DNA of 34,809 bases from Deltaproteobacteria bacterium CG_4_9_14_3_um_filter_63_12 (GTDB lineage: Bacteria; Myxococcota_A; Bradymonadia; UBA4248; UM-FILTER-63-12): positions 1,403 to 36,211 of the forward strand of contig PFUG01000658.1 in assembly GCA_002789955.1 (NCBI GenBank). Reading direction: 5' to 3'. Positions 23,780 to 34,809 of this stretch are shown here, piece by piece. Made by a program: the position numbers and the translations under genes. Under the pieces are notes generated by a model. The model had not been told where the DNA came from, did no database searches, and worked only from the letters and a program-made list of their open reading frames with translations. The first letter of the stretch is position 1; every line of letters starts with the position of its first letter.

Positions 23780-25396
23780 TCAGGAGGCCGCTTGCAGCTT
23801 GGCCGCGAGCTTTTCTCTTCGCGCGCTGTGGATGCAGGCCCGTTGGGGGATCACGACGCTCAAACCTGGGTAGGCAATTTCGCGCCGGATGGCCTCGACG
23901 TTGTCCTTGTGCGCCTTGGCCACGGGGTTGAGGACGATGGTGTGCTCCGGGTCGACCCCAAGACCGCGCAGAACGTCGAGGAGCTGCTCTCCCGAGGTCA
24001 TGGTGAGCTGGCCGCCGGTCATGGCGACGGTGGCGTTGTCGAGGATGAGCACGGTCATGTTGGCGTTCTGTCGCGCGGCGGAGATGAGGCCGGTCATGCC
24101 GGAGTGCGCGAAGGTGCCGTCGCCGATGGTGCAGACAACCGGATGTTTGCCGGCCCTCGAGGCGCCGAGCGCCATGGAGATGGAGGCGCCCATGTCGAGG
24201 CAGGCGTGTACGGCCCGAAAGGGCGGCAACACGCCCAAGGTGTAGCAACCGATGTCGGAGAAGAGGACGGGGTCTTCGTAGATGGAGGTCGCTTCGACCA
24301 AGGCGCGGAAGCTGTCGGAGTGGGGGCAGCCGCGGCAGAGCTGCGGCGGACGCGCAGCGAGGTCGGTCAGTGGCAGGCCGGACTGGGTGCGAGGTCGGCC
24401 TAGGGCCTGGGCGAGCGCGTCTGGACTGAGCTCACCGGTGGAAGGCAAATCGCCGGTCAGCTTGCCTCGGATGGCCTTGCCTGGGATGCCGAGGAGGCCT
24501 TGCAGGCGGCGTTCGATGAAGGGGTAGCCCTCTTCGACGACCAAGATCTCATCGCAATGATTGACGAGCTCGCGGATCAGGGTGACGGGCAGCGGATAGA
24601 GGCCGACGTGCAGCAGGGAGACGTCTGCGTTGCCGTTGAGGGCCTCGCGCACGTAGTTGTAGGCGAGACCAGCGCAGAGGACGCCGCGGCTGCTGCCGAG
24701 GGTGAGCTTGTTGAAGGAGGAGCGCTGCGAGCGCTCGACGAGCTCGGGCTGGAGGTCGACCAGCTGTTGGAACTTGCGACGCGCGTTGACCGGAACGAGG
24801 GTCCAGTCGTTGGGGTTGGGTCGGCGTACGTCGGCGGCGGAGCGGGTGATGAGCTCGCGCGTCTCGACGTTGGCACGGCTGTGGCACAGGCGAGTGACGA
24901 GGCGCATCATGACGGGGAGACCGATGGCCTCTGAGGTCTGGAAGGCCTCGCGAGTCATCTCGTAGGCTTCTTGCTGATTGGCGGGCTCGTACATGGGGAG
25001 CTTGGCGAAATCGCCATAGAAGCGGCTGTCTTGCTCGTTCTGCGAGGAGTGCATGCCCGGATCGTCGGCGATGACGACCACCATGCCAGCGTTCACGCCG
25101 GTCAGCGCGGAGTTCATGAAGGGGTCGGCGGCGACGTTGAGGCCGACGTGCTTCATGGAGACCAAGGCGCGCTTGCCCACATAAGACATGCCCAGCGCTT
25201 CCTCGTAGGCCGTCTTCTCGTTGGTGGACCAGATGGCAGAGATGCCCGGTCTTTCGGCCCTGTTTGCGGCCCTACTACGGATGTACTCGAAGATCTCGGT
25301 GGCGGGGGTTCCGGGATAGGAGAAGGCCCCGCCTATCCCCTCATCGATGGCACCCCGTGCCACAGCCTCATCTCCCAACAACAGTTCAGCGCTCAT
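23780..25396 (-). CDS. iorA: Indolepyruvate oxidoreductase alpha subunit lacking C-terminal ferredoxin domain
   Basis: MSAELLLGDEAVARGAIDEGIGGAFSYPGTPATEI; LCRGCPHSDSFRAL; TPP motif IGDGTFAHSGMTGLISAARQNANMTVLILDN. Ends VVIPQRACIHSARREKLAAKLQAAS with no CxxCxxC. Confidence 0.92.
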   Translation of the reverse strand: MSAELLLGDEAVARGAIDEGIGGAFSYPGTPATEIFEYIRSRAANRAERPGISAIWSTNEKTAYEEALGMSYVGKRALVSMKHVGLNVAADPFMNSALTGVNAGMVVVIADDPGMHSSQNEQDSRFYGDFAKLPMYEPANQQEAYEMTREAFQTSEAIGLPVMMRLVTRLCHSRANVETRELITRSAADVRRPNPNDWTLVPVNARRKFQQLVDLQPELVERSQRSSFNKLTLGSSRGVLCAGLAYNYVREALNGNADVSLLHVGLYPLPVTLIRELVNHCDEILVVEEGYPFIERRLQGLLGIPGKAIRGKLTGDLPSTGELSPDALAQALGRPRTQSGLPLTDLAARPPQLCRGCPHSDSFRALVEATSIYEDPVLFSDIGCYTLGVLPPFRAVHACLDMGASISMALGASRAGKHPVVCTIGDGTFAHSGMTGLISAARQNANMTVLILDNATVAMTGGQLTMTSGEQLLDVLRGLGVDPEHTIVLNPVAKAHKDNVEAIRREIAYPGLSVVIPQRACIHSARREKLAAKLQAAS

Positions 25397-25582
25397 TTGC
25401 CACTCCATTGCATTTGTTTGCCACTCCCGCGGGCCTTGGGCCAGCGGGGTTGAGCACAGCGCGAGACCTCTATTTCGGCACTCGAATCGGTGGTCTCTGA
25501 GCTCGGCATCTCGTCCGTCAGGGGCGCCAGACTGCGAACTCAGACGAGATGGGGGTGTTGGACACCCGGCGAGGAATCCTTA

Positions 25583-25737
25583 GGAGTCGTCCGGGAACAA
25601 GATGCGCATTTGGGCGAAGTCAGAGGTGGGAGGGCAGGAGGTCGATGCAGGCGATGCCCAGCATCGTCGAAGCAGACCGACGCTGCCATCACGCCTCCGG
25701 CGATGCTCAAATGGGCAGGTTGTTTCCTGACGACTCC
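25583..25737. repeat. 155-bp imperfect inverted repeat with concentric inner hairpin
   Basis: 56-nt arms (25583-25638 versus reverse complement of 25682-25737) align without gaps at about 41/56. Inner CGATGC-CCA-GCATCG at 25652-25666. Confidence 0.65.
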
Positions 25738-25928
25738 TTCGGTTCGGCAGGACGCTGGCGACTCGACGGTTCGGGCTGTAGGCCCTGATGTTCGTGGACA
25801 CTCACGCTGTGGTGTCAGCGCCTTAATAGGTTCGGGCTCCGTTCTCGTCAACAGACCAATGAATACTCATTCAATCGTGGGGGTTTGCGCTCCGCGAGTC
25901 GTTTGTAGGTTGTCGTAGAAATGCGGGT

Positions 25929-28094
<2,166 letters not shown>

Positions 28095-28097
28095 GCT

Positions 28098-28223
28098 AGC
28101 GCCCGTCCGGAAATGCCCCATCTGCGGCATCGCCTTCCTTCCTCGCTCCTCGGCGTACCGGTCATGCGCCTGCGTCGCTCGGTCGTCGGCTCCTTGCACC
28201 TTGGGCATTTCCGAACGGGCACT
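28098..28223. mobile_element. Possible MITE-like element: 126 bp bounded by 21-bp terminal inverted repeats
   Basis: AGCGCCCGTCCGGAAATGCCC (28098-28118) versus reverse complement of 28203-28223 AGTGCCCGTTCGGAAATGCCC, 19/21 identical. Confidence 0.45.
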
Positions 28224-28262
28224 CACAAGATGTCCTTCGGGAAGAGTTCGGAGTCCACGCGG

Positions 28263-28706
28263 CTATTCGACGACCGGGCTCTCTGCCGCTTCGAGCCGCT
28301 GCCGTGCCTCATGGATCAACGTCAGAACGATGTCCTTCGAGATCCCAGACTTCTGGGCCACGACGAAGATCACCTTCTTCTCGTCCAGCGCGACATCGCC
28401 GTCGATCATGGCCAGCTCGATCATGTCCTCGAGGCACAGGATCCGCGTCGAATAGCGGCTCAGAGGTCTCAGCTCTATGTCTGAGCCACGGTTCTCGAGG
28501 AGCTCGACCAACAGCTCGGGAGGGGCTCCGATGTTCGCGCAGACCTGCGCCAGGAACGCGTTCTCGGACATCAACACCACAGCGTCAGCGGTGGCGATGG
28601 CGATCAGATTCCCGAGGTATTGCCTCTGGTCTGCTGCGTTCATGGTCTCCTTCTGCTTGATGAGCACTGGCCAGAAGTCCAGCTGCGTGTCGGTGTGATG
28701 TGGCAT
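28263..28706 (-). CDS. TerB-like domain protein
   Basis: MNAADQRQYLGNLIAIATADAVVLMSENAFLAQVCANIGAP...CLEDMIELAMIDGDVALDEKKVIFVVAQKSGIS. The start may be ATG 28643. Confidence 0.65.
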   Translation of the reverse strand: MPHHTDTQLDFWPVLIKQKETMNAADQRQYLGNLIAIATADAVVLMSENAFLAQVCANIGAPPELLVELLENRGSDIELRPLSRYSTRILCLEDMIELAMIDGDVALDEKKVIFVVAQKSGISKDIVLTLIHEARQRLEAAESPVVE

Positions 28707-28758
28707 AGGTCTGAAGGTGCTCCGCGTCGCCTGAACTTGTCAATCACCAAACCGCCAG

Positions 28759-28796
28759 GGGCGCAGCGTGCTGCGCCCAGGCGCTGCACGCTGCGC
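28759..28796. repeat. Overlapping alternative hairpins 3' of glnS
   Basis: GGGCGCAGC-GT-GCTGCGCCC (28759-28778) competes with GCGCAGCGTGC (28761-28771) / GCACGCTGCGC (28786-28796). Confidence 0.55.
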
Positions 28797-28805
28797 ACAC
28801 AGCAA

Positions 28806-31160
28806 TCACTGAAGGTTCTTGGTCAACTCTTTTCGGACGTCGTTGGAGTCGGCGGCGCCCTTGGTCATCCGCATCACCTGTCCGAGCAAGAAACCAAAGA
28901 GCTTCTGCTCCCCAGCGCGATAGCGAGTCACAGCCTCTGCGTTGGCCTCCATCACGCTACGGATGGCTTCGTCCAACACGTTGCCACCGACCTTTCCGAG
29001 CCCTCTGACTTCTGCGATGCGCTGCGGATCTCCGCCTTCGGCCAGCAGCGTCTCGAAGACCTCTTTCGCCGCAGTCAGCGTGATGGTCTCGGCGTCCGCG
29101 AGTGCCACGAGCTTCCCGAACTCGACGGGACCAAACGGCAATCGGTCGAGCGAGCGAGTCTTCAGCTCCCGGAAGAGCTCGTTGACCATCCACTTCGAGA
29201 CCGACTCGGGTGCTGGGTGAACCTTCAACGTGGCCTCGAAGAACTCGGTCAGCGCAGAGTCGCCCGTGAGCAGCTCGACGATGTGGCTCGCCAACCCCAA
29301 CTCACTGGTGTAGCGCTCGTAACGCGCGTCCAGCTCTGGGTCTGCGATGCGGGCCAACTGGCGCTCGCTCATGCGGATCGTGGCGTCTCGCTCGGGGTCC
29401 TTCGCCCGGTTGAACATCGGCTTGGGCACTTCGACCTCCAACGGGGCCTCCTCGCCCAGGACGAACTTCGCCCACGAGTCCTTGAGCGAGACCACGCGGT
29501 TGAAGACCAACCGACCTGCGGTGTGCTCGACGGGATCGCTGAAGAAGAAGCCCTGACGTTCGAACTGGTAGTGTTCTCCAGGCAGAGCGCTGCCAAGGCT
29601 CTCTTCGACCCGGGCCTCGCCCATCGTGATGAGAGACGCGGGGTTGAGGTCCTCCAAGTAGTCGTGCTCGACCCCGGGCCTCTCGACCTTGAAGAGGCGG
29701 TCGTAGAGCCGAACCTCGGCCGGGCAGGAGCGGGCCGCCGAAACCCAGTGCAACGTGCCCTTCACCTTGCGCCCGTCGGGAGCCGTCCCGCCGCGGGTCG
29801 CTGGGTCGTAGGTGCAGCGCAGCTCGACGATCTTGCCGCTCGCGTCCTTGAGCACCTCGTCGCAGGTCACGTAGTAGGCATAGCGCAACCGAACCTCGAC
29901 GCCGGGAGCCAGCCGATGCCACTTCTTGGGCGCCTCCTCCATGAAGTCCGCGCGCTCGATGTAGAGTTCCCGCGAGAAGGGCACCTCGCGGCTCCCTTCC
30001 TTGGGCACGTCGTGCGGCCAATAGCTGGCCTCGAGCAGCTCGATCGAATCCTCGGGGTAATTCGTGATGACAACCTTGAGCGGATCGAGCACAGCCATGA
30101 CTCTAGGCGCGCGATGATTGAGGTCGTCGCGCAGGCAGTACTCGAGCTTGCCGATGTCCACGGTGCTGTTGGCCTTGGCCACGCCGATGAGCTCGGCAAA
30201 GGCTCTGATGGCCTCGGGTGTCACCCCTCGGCGGCGCAGGCCTGCGAGGGTCGGCATGCGGGGATCATCCCAGCCGTCCACCAGCTTGTCGGTGACCATG
30301 CTCAGCAAATTGCGCTTGCTCATCACGGTGTAGCCGAGCGCCAGCCGCGCGAACTCGAGCTGTTGCGGATGACAAGGCGCTGAGACGTGGTCGAGCACCC
30401 AATCGTAGAGCTCGCGGTTGCTCTCGAACTCCAGCGTACAGAGCGAGTGCGTGATGCCCTCGAGGGCATCCTCGAGACAGTGCGCGAAGTCGTACATCGG
30501 GTAGATGCACCAAGTATCGCCGGTGCGGTGATGATGCGCGTGCTTGATGCGGTAGAGCAGCGGGTCACGCATCAGCATGTTGGGCGACGCCATGTCGATC
30601 TTGGCTCGCAGGACGTGGGAGCCCTCGGCAAATTCGCCCGCGCGCATGCGGCGGAACAGGTCGAGGTTCTCCTCGACCGAACGGGCCCGGTACGGGCTCT
30701 CGGTCCCCGGCTCGTAGATCGTGCCACGCCCTTCTTGGATCTCTTCGCGCGAGAGCGAACAGACGTAGGCCAGACCCCTCTCGATGAGCTCGACGGCGAA
30801 GCCGTACATGGCCTCGAAGTAGTCCGACGCAAAGTAGATCTTCTCGCCGGGATCGAAGCCGAGCCACTTCACGTCGGCGATGATGGAGTCGACGTATTCT
30901 TGGTCTTCTTTGGCCGGGTTCGTGTCGTCGAAACGCAGGTTGCAGTGGCCCTTGTAGTCGAGCGCCACGCCGAAGTTGAGGCAGATCGACTTGGCGTGCC
31001 CGATGTGCAGATACCCATTGGGCTCTGGCGGGAAGCGCGTCAGGACGCGGCCGTCGTGTTTGCCGTTGCGCAGGTCTTCGTCGATGATGGCGCGGATGAA
31101 GTTGCTTCGCCCACGCTCCTCGGGACGCTCTTCCGAACTCGGGTTATTCTCGATACTCAA
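28806..31160 (-). CDS. glnS: Glutaminyl-tRNA synthetase with C-terminal YqeY-like domain
   Basis: [33 protein letters not shown]-terminal extension [13 protein letters not shown]...[27 protein letters not shown] resembling GatB/YqeY. TTG start 31160 preceded by GGAGG with 5-nt spacing. Confidence 0.92.
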   Translation of the reverse strand: MSIENNPSSEERPEERGRSNFIRAIIDEDLRNGKHDGRVLTRFPPEPNGYLHIGHAKSICLNFGVALDYKGHCNLRFDDTNPAKEDQEYVDSIIADVKWLGFDPGEKIYFASDYFEAMYGFAVELIERGLAYVCSLSREEIQEGRGTIYEPGTESPYRARSVEENLDLFRRMRAGEFAEGSHVLRAKIDMASPNMLMRDPLLYRIKHAHHHRTGDTWCIYPMYDFAHCLEDALEGITHSLCTLEFESNRELYDWVLDHVSAPCHPQQLEFARLALGYTVMSKRNLLSMVTDKLVDGWDDPRMPTLAGLRRRGVTPEAIRAFAELIGVAKANSTVDIGKLEYCLRDDLNHRAPRVMAVLDPLKVVITNYPEDSIELLEASYWPHDVPKEGSREVPFSRELYIERADFMEEAPKKWHRLAPGVEVRLRYAYYVTCDEVLKDASGKIVELRCTYDPATRGGTAPDGRKVKGTLHWVSAARSCPAEVRLYDRLFKVERPGVEHDYLEDLNPASLITMGEARVEESLGSALPGEHYQFERQGFFFSDPVEHTAGRLVFNRVVSLKDSWAKFVLGEEAPLEVEVPKPMFNRAKDPERDATIRMSERQLARIADPELDARYERYTSELGLASHIVELLTGDSALTEFFEATLKVHPAPESVSKWMVNELFRELKTRSLDRLPFGPVEFGKLVALADAETITLTAAKEVFETLLAEGGDPQRIAEVRGLGKVGGNVLDEAIRSVMEANAEAVTRYRAGEQKLFGFLLGQVMRMTKGAADSNDVRKELTKNLQ

Positions 31161-31357
31161 CGCTTCCTCCAACCTACTGGCGCTTCGCACAACGATTTGG
31201 GTTCCATGCGACCGTTGAAGTCTATACTCCGAAAAGCTCCCGGCTTCCAAGACCCCGCGACACCCCTGTGATGCGTGTAGAGACGTGAATTCCAATCCAC
31301 CAACGCCAGCACAGCGCCTGCGTGCCATGCCTCGTGAACTCTCAGGAACGCTGTTCG

Positions 31358-33370
31358 ATGAGTGACCTCTCGCAGCCAGCAGCGCGCGACTTCCTGCCGC
31401 GCTTCTTCGCAACGCTGGTGGCCCTGACCTTCGTGGCTCACCTCGTCGCGCTGCAAGTGCGCGAGTCCATCTTTGGCGGCGGCTGGCTGAAGAACTTGGT
31501 CTACGTCGCCTGGGACGAGCGCCTCGGGCTCGCCTTCGCCCTCCTGCTCTTCACGGTGGCGAGCGTCGGACTCTGGCTGCTGGCGTGGCTCAAGCTGTTG
31601 ACGCTTCTCGGAATGCCGAGGCGGCGGGCTCTTAGCCTCGCCGCCGGAGCCTGGGTGGCGCTGCTGGCGCTCGACTTGGCCGTCCGACAGCAGCTCGCCA
31701 GCATCTTCGGCGACGCCTTCGATCTCTTTGAGTTCAGCCGCGGCGTCGGCGGCGTGCTGGCCATGTTCCGCAACCTCTGGACCTGGTACCACCGCGAAAT
31801 CCTGCTCGGCGGCGGCGCGCTCATCGCCCTCTTCGTCGCCGCCGTCCTCCTCTCGAGCGCCTTGCGCTCAGAGCGCCACACCTGGTGGGGCGTCGACCGC
31901 CTGAGCGCCCGCAGCGTGCAAGTGACCACGGCCCTCGGCTGTCTCGCCGTCCTCGCCTTCCTCACGGTCTTGTCGCAGATTTGGCCCGAGACTCGGGTCT
32001 TGCTCACCGGCGACACCCTGGTGGGGCTCCCCTTTGGCGCGCTGGTCTCGGCCACGACGGACTTCGACGGCGACGGCTACAGCCAATTCGAGAGCCCCCC
32101 GGACACCGCACCGTGGGACCCCGACCAGCACCCCCACGCCCTCGACACGCCCAAGGACGGCATCGATCAGGATTTGCTCCTCGGCGACCTCGATCTGGAC
32201 GGCCTACCCGACGAGGTGCTCCTCGAGCTGCGCGCCCGCACTCACTACGACCAAGCCCAATTCTCCAGACGCCTCAACGTCGTCCTCGTGATTCTCGAGA
32301 GTGTCCGCTACGACTCGCTGCGCGCCGAGGTCCGGGGCGTCCCCGTGATGCCCAACCTGCAGAGCCTCGTCGCACAGGGCGCGCTGGCTCCGGACGGATT
32401 TCAGGCGACCGCGGGCTTCACCACGCCGAGCCTCAGCCAGCTCTTCTGGGGCAACACCTTCAATCCGGGCAGCAGCCTCCTCGACGACTTCCGCGACAAC
32501 GGCCGCAAGCTCGGCGTCGTCAGCGGCTATAACCTCGAGGAGGAGGGGTTCGAGCGCAACATCGGCCTAGACAAAGTCGACTTCCTCTTCGATTCCCGCG
32601 CCGACACCGAGCTGGACGCGCGCATCGACACGACGCCGGCGCGCCGGCTGGTGCCCCAAATCGACGCTTTCCTGACCCAACAGGCCAAGAACAAGGCGCC
32701 GTTCTTCCTCTTCGTGCACTTCGCCGACTCGCATTTCCCCTATCTGCAAGACAACGAGCGGGTGCTCGGAGAGTCGAGCCTGAGCCGCGGGGAGATGACT
32801 GCGGCGCGGCGCAACGAGCTCTTGGAGGTCTACTACAACCAGGTCCACCACCTCGACCGGGGCTGCGGCGCGCTGATGGAGTCCTTGCAGCGCAACGGTT
32901 TGCGGGACAACACCGTGGTCTTCTTCATGAGCGACCACGGCGAGTCGCTCTTCGACGACGGCATCCTGCTCGGGCACGGCACGGCGCTGACCGAGGTCAT
33001 GACTCACGGCGTGATGGTGGTCGCCGGGGCGACTCAAAATGTGCCCGAGGTCTTCTCACACCTCGACGTGCGGGCGCTCGTGCGCTCGATGCTGACCAAG
33101 CCGCCTGTTGTCCGGCCAAAGGTCGTCCGCAGCCCCGCGCAGCACGTGCTGCACTACCTCGGTTCGCCCACGAGCCCCTCCAAGATCGGCCTCACGCGGG
33201 CCGGCGAGCAAGTGGATTACGACTTCGAAACAGCTCGGACGCGGCTGGACGCGGGGGCTTGGGAGCCCTTCGACCCGACGTCCACCAAGCAGGAAGCCGT
33301 CAAACAGCTGCTCCTGGAGTGGGAAGCCATGCAGTGGCTCAACCGCGACAACGCCGGTTGGCAGTACTGA
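31358..33370 (+). CDS. LtaS-like membrane sulfatase/phosphoglycerol transferase family protein with Asp-rich insert
   Basis: Several N-terminal TM helices; [54 protein letters not shown]; sulfatase core [59 protein letters not shown]. Confidence 0.88.
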   Translation: MSDLSQPAARDFLPRFFATLVALTFVAHLVALQVRESIFGGGWLKNLVYVAWDERLGLAFALLLFTVASVGLWLLAWLKLLTLLGMPRRRALSLAAGAWVALLALDLAVRQQLASIFGDAFDLFEFSRGVGGVLAMFRNLWTWYHREILLGGGALIALFVAAVLLSSALRSERHTWWGVDRLSARSVQVTTALGCLAVLAFLTVLSQIWPETRVLLTGDTLVGLPFGALVSATTDFDGDGYSQFESPPDTAPWDPDQHPHALDTPKDGIDQDLLLGDLDLDGLPDEVLLELRARTHYDQAQFSRRLNVVLVILESVRYDSLRAEVRGVPVMPNLQSLVAQGALAPDGFQATAGFTTPSLSQLFWGNTFNPGSSLLDDFRDNGRKLGVVSGYNLEEEGFERNIGLDKVDFLFDSRADTELDARIDTTPARRLVPQIDAFLTQQAKNKAPFFLFVHFADSHFPYLQDNERVLGESSLSRGEMTAARRNELLEVYYNQVHHLDRGCGALMESLQRNGLRDNTVVFFMSDHGESLFDDGILLGHGTALTEVMTHGVMVVAGATQNVPEVFSHLDVRALVRSMLTKPPVVRPKVVRSPAQHVLHYLGSPTSPSKIGLTRAGEQVDYDFETARTRLDAGAWEPFDPTSTKQEAVKQLLLEWEAMQWLNRDNAGWQY

Positions 33371-33411
33371 CGGCGGCCTGTTCACAATCGAGCGTGGGTG
33401 CAGGGAAGAAG

Positions 33412-33452
33412 CAGGGCTCTGCCCTGACCCGCCGGGGGACTTTGTCCCCCGG
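33412..33452. repeat. Twin-hairpin intergenic repeat
   Basis: CAGGGC-TCT-GCCCTG (33412-33426) then CCGGGGGAC-TTT-GTCCCCCGG (33432-33452), both with 3-nt loops. Confidence 0.7.
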
Positions 33453-33507
33453 ACCCCCAATTGCTTTCTTGTTTTCAGTGAAGGTACGAAAGACGGGCCA
33501 TCCCCAT

Positions 33508-33546
33508 CGGACACTGTCCGGTTTCGAGTGTCCGCCAGCGGACACT
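33508..33546 (+). promoter_or_regulatory. Operator cluster of TGTCCGC palindromes (candidate enhancer-binding-protein site)
   Basis: CGGACACTGTCCG (33508-33520) and perfect AGTGTCCGC-CA-GCGGACACT (33527-33546). Confidence 0.6.
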
Positions 33547-33614
33547 TTCCCGTGTCAGCCCGCAGCCGAGTTCGCAAACCCTTTGACAGCATCGGGATGA
33601 GGCCTGCGCGCCCA

Positions 33615-33630
33615 CGGCCCGGTCGTTGCA
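33615..33630 (+). promoter_or_regulatory. Candidate sigma-54 (-24/-12) promoter
   Basis: CGGCCCGgtcgTTGCA compared with TGGCACGnnnnTTGCW: 10 of 12 defined positions match; GG-N10-GC spacing is exact. Confidence 0.55.
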
Positions 33631-33754
33631 ACTCTCTCTGCTGGGTCCGGCGCGGCGATGTTCAGCTGGACGGCGAATCGCCTGCATGGACCTCCGCTCA
33701 CGCTTCCTCTCCCCTTTCGTCTTCGAAGGGGGGAGAGACAGGAGGTCGAAGGTC

Positions 33755-34540
33755 ATGTCAAGCCGACGACGCAGTTTTGAGAATGCAGTGCTAATCAGTG
33801 TTTTCGCAGTGGTCTTGGGCCTCGGCTCGAGTGCGCTGGCGGCTGGCCCGGAGAAGGGCTTGGCGACGGCCCAAAGCGGCTCGGAGAAGGGCTTGGCGAC
33901 GGCCCAAAGCGGCTCGGCATCGAAGGCGAGCTCCTCGAAGACCTTCAAGCGCGCCGACAACAAGACCGTGAGCATCACTCGCCTCGATTCCAGCCCCACA
34001 CCCACGCGGCGCGGCCTTGACGCACAGGTCGCCACCGAGCTCTCCGACGAAGAGCTGCTCGAGATGCACGACGGCTCCTTCTACCTCGACGTCTGGAGTT
34101 CGGACACGGCCGAAGCGAACTTGGCGCTGCGTTTCGGCGGCGGCCACACCTACACTTTCCTGGCCGCAGGGACCGACCTGAGCGTCGCGGAGCCCGGCGA
34201 AGACCGCCGCTACGAGGTCGGCGCTGGCGCGGGCATCCGCGGCTTCATCGACGAGGCGTTCATCGACTTCGACCTCTCTCTGTACGTGCTTCTGGACCAA
34301 GGCGGTTCCCCGCTCGAGGCCGGCATGGCGAAGATTCGATTGGGTGTGGGCAGCCGCTTCTCGAGGTACTTCGCCGTCTCGGCAGGCATGACCGCGACGC
34401 TCTTTGGCGACCTCGACATTCCCACGCAGGACACCACGGTCGCGCACCCCACCTACGTGCAAGCCGTCACGTACCTCGACGTCGAGGCACCCCTGCGCTT
34501 GGCGCTGTGGCCCGGCTTCTATGCCGGCATGGAGTTCTGA
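33755..34540 (+). CDS. Exported hypothetical protein, possibly outer-membrane beta-barrel
   Basis: Signal peptide RRRSFENAVLISVFAVVLGLGSSALAA; alternating strands such as YEVGAGAGIRGFIDEAFIDFDLSLYVLL and ALWPGFYAGMEF with terminal Phe. RBS ggaggtcgaaggtc-ATG. Confidence 0.75.
   Translation: MSSRRRSFENAVLISVFAVVLGLGSSALAAGPEKGLATAQSGSEKGLATAQSGSASKASSSKTFKRADNKTVSITRLDSSPTPTRRGLDAQVATELSDEELLEMHDGSFYLDVWSSDTAEANLALRFGGGHTYTFLAAGTDLSVAEPGEDRRYEVGAGAGIRGFIDEAFIDFDLSLYVLLDQGGSPLEAGMAKIRLGVGSRFSRYFAVSAGMTATLFGDLDIPTQDTTVAHPTYVQAVTYLDVEAPLRLALWPGFYAGMEF
33851..33916 (+). repeat. Perfect 33-bp tandem duplication inside the 33755 CDS
   Basis: GAGAAGGGCTTGGCGACGGCCCAAAGCGGCTCG twice (EKGLATAQSGS x2). 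Confidence 0.95.
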
Positions 34541-34553
34541 GGTTCGAGCGGTC

Positions 34554-34718
34554 GAACCGCGTCCGGCCGCATGAACCCACCACGGCGAACCGCGTCCGGC
34601 CGCTCGAACCCACCACGGCGAACCGCGTCCGGCCGCTCGAACCCACGACGGCGAACCGCGTCCGGCCGCCCGAACCCACCACGGCGAACCGCGTCCGGCC
34701 GCCCGAACCCACGACCCC
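34554..34718. repeat. 33-bp minisatellite, five copies
   Basis: GAACCGCGTCCGGCCGCNYGAACCCACSACGGC at 34554, 34587, 34620, 34653 and 34686 with no spacers. Confidence 0.95.
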
Positions 34719-34762
34719 CCAGGGCGTTGCCCTGGGCTGGTATGGTCGGCCCTTTCAGGGCC
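34718..34762. repeat. Twin-hairpin intergenic repeat
   Basis: CCCAGGGC-GTT-GCCCTGGG (34718-34736) then GGCCCT-TTC-AGGGCC (34748-34762), both with 3-nt loops. Confidence 0.7.
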
Positions 34763-34809
34763 GGGCGGGCCGACGCCCAGGATCAACGCAGTCCGTATCG
34801 CGACGGAGC

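Noticed and set aside
34554-34718. Possible CRISPR array
   Set aside because: Units are contiguous 33-bp tandem repeats with no unique spacers and no cas genes.

Overview
High-GC window that looks like a Myxococcota/Bradymonadales-type (deltaproteobacterial) chromosome; this assignment is an inference from gene content. Recognisable genes, left to right: a 5' fragment of an MBL-fold hydrolase; a truncated HD-GYP remnant; a compact cluster of cysteine desulfurase, mnmA, rnc and tatA; an ECF sigma factor translationally coupled to a very large FecR-VIT-VWA-TPR protein; argF; a tandem HtrA-like protease/pseudoprotease; a secreted CX5R phosphatase-like protein; a DUF1573 lipoprotein gene with one in-frame UGA; an IorB/acyl-CoA synthetase (NDP-forming) fusion next to an IorA lacking its ferredoxin domain; a Ser/Thr kinase; a TerB-like protein; GlnRS with a YqeY tail; an LtaS-like sulfatase with an Asp-rich insert; and a secreted barrel-like protein behind a candidate sigma-54 promoter. 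The strongest leads are: (1) a candidate selenocysteine at the first Cys of the DUF1573 CGCT motif (20104-20106, minus strand); (2) a dispersed palindromic repeat with a compensatory stem change, one copy of which (69 nt = 23 codons) lies in-frame inside a protein gene; (3) the IorB-ACS fusion with an IorA that has no Fe-S tail; (4) a sigma-54 promoter with an upstream operator cluster. No searches were run. All family calls are from reading the translations.
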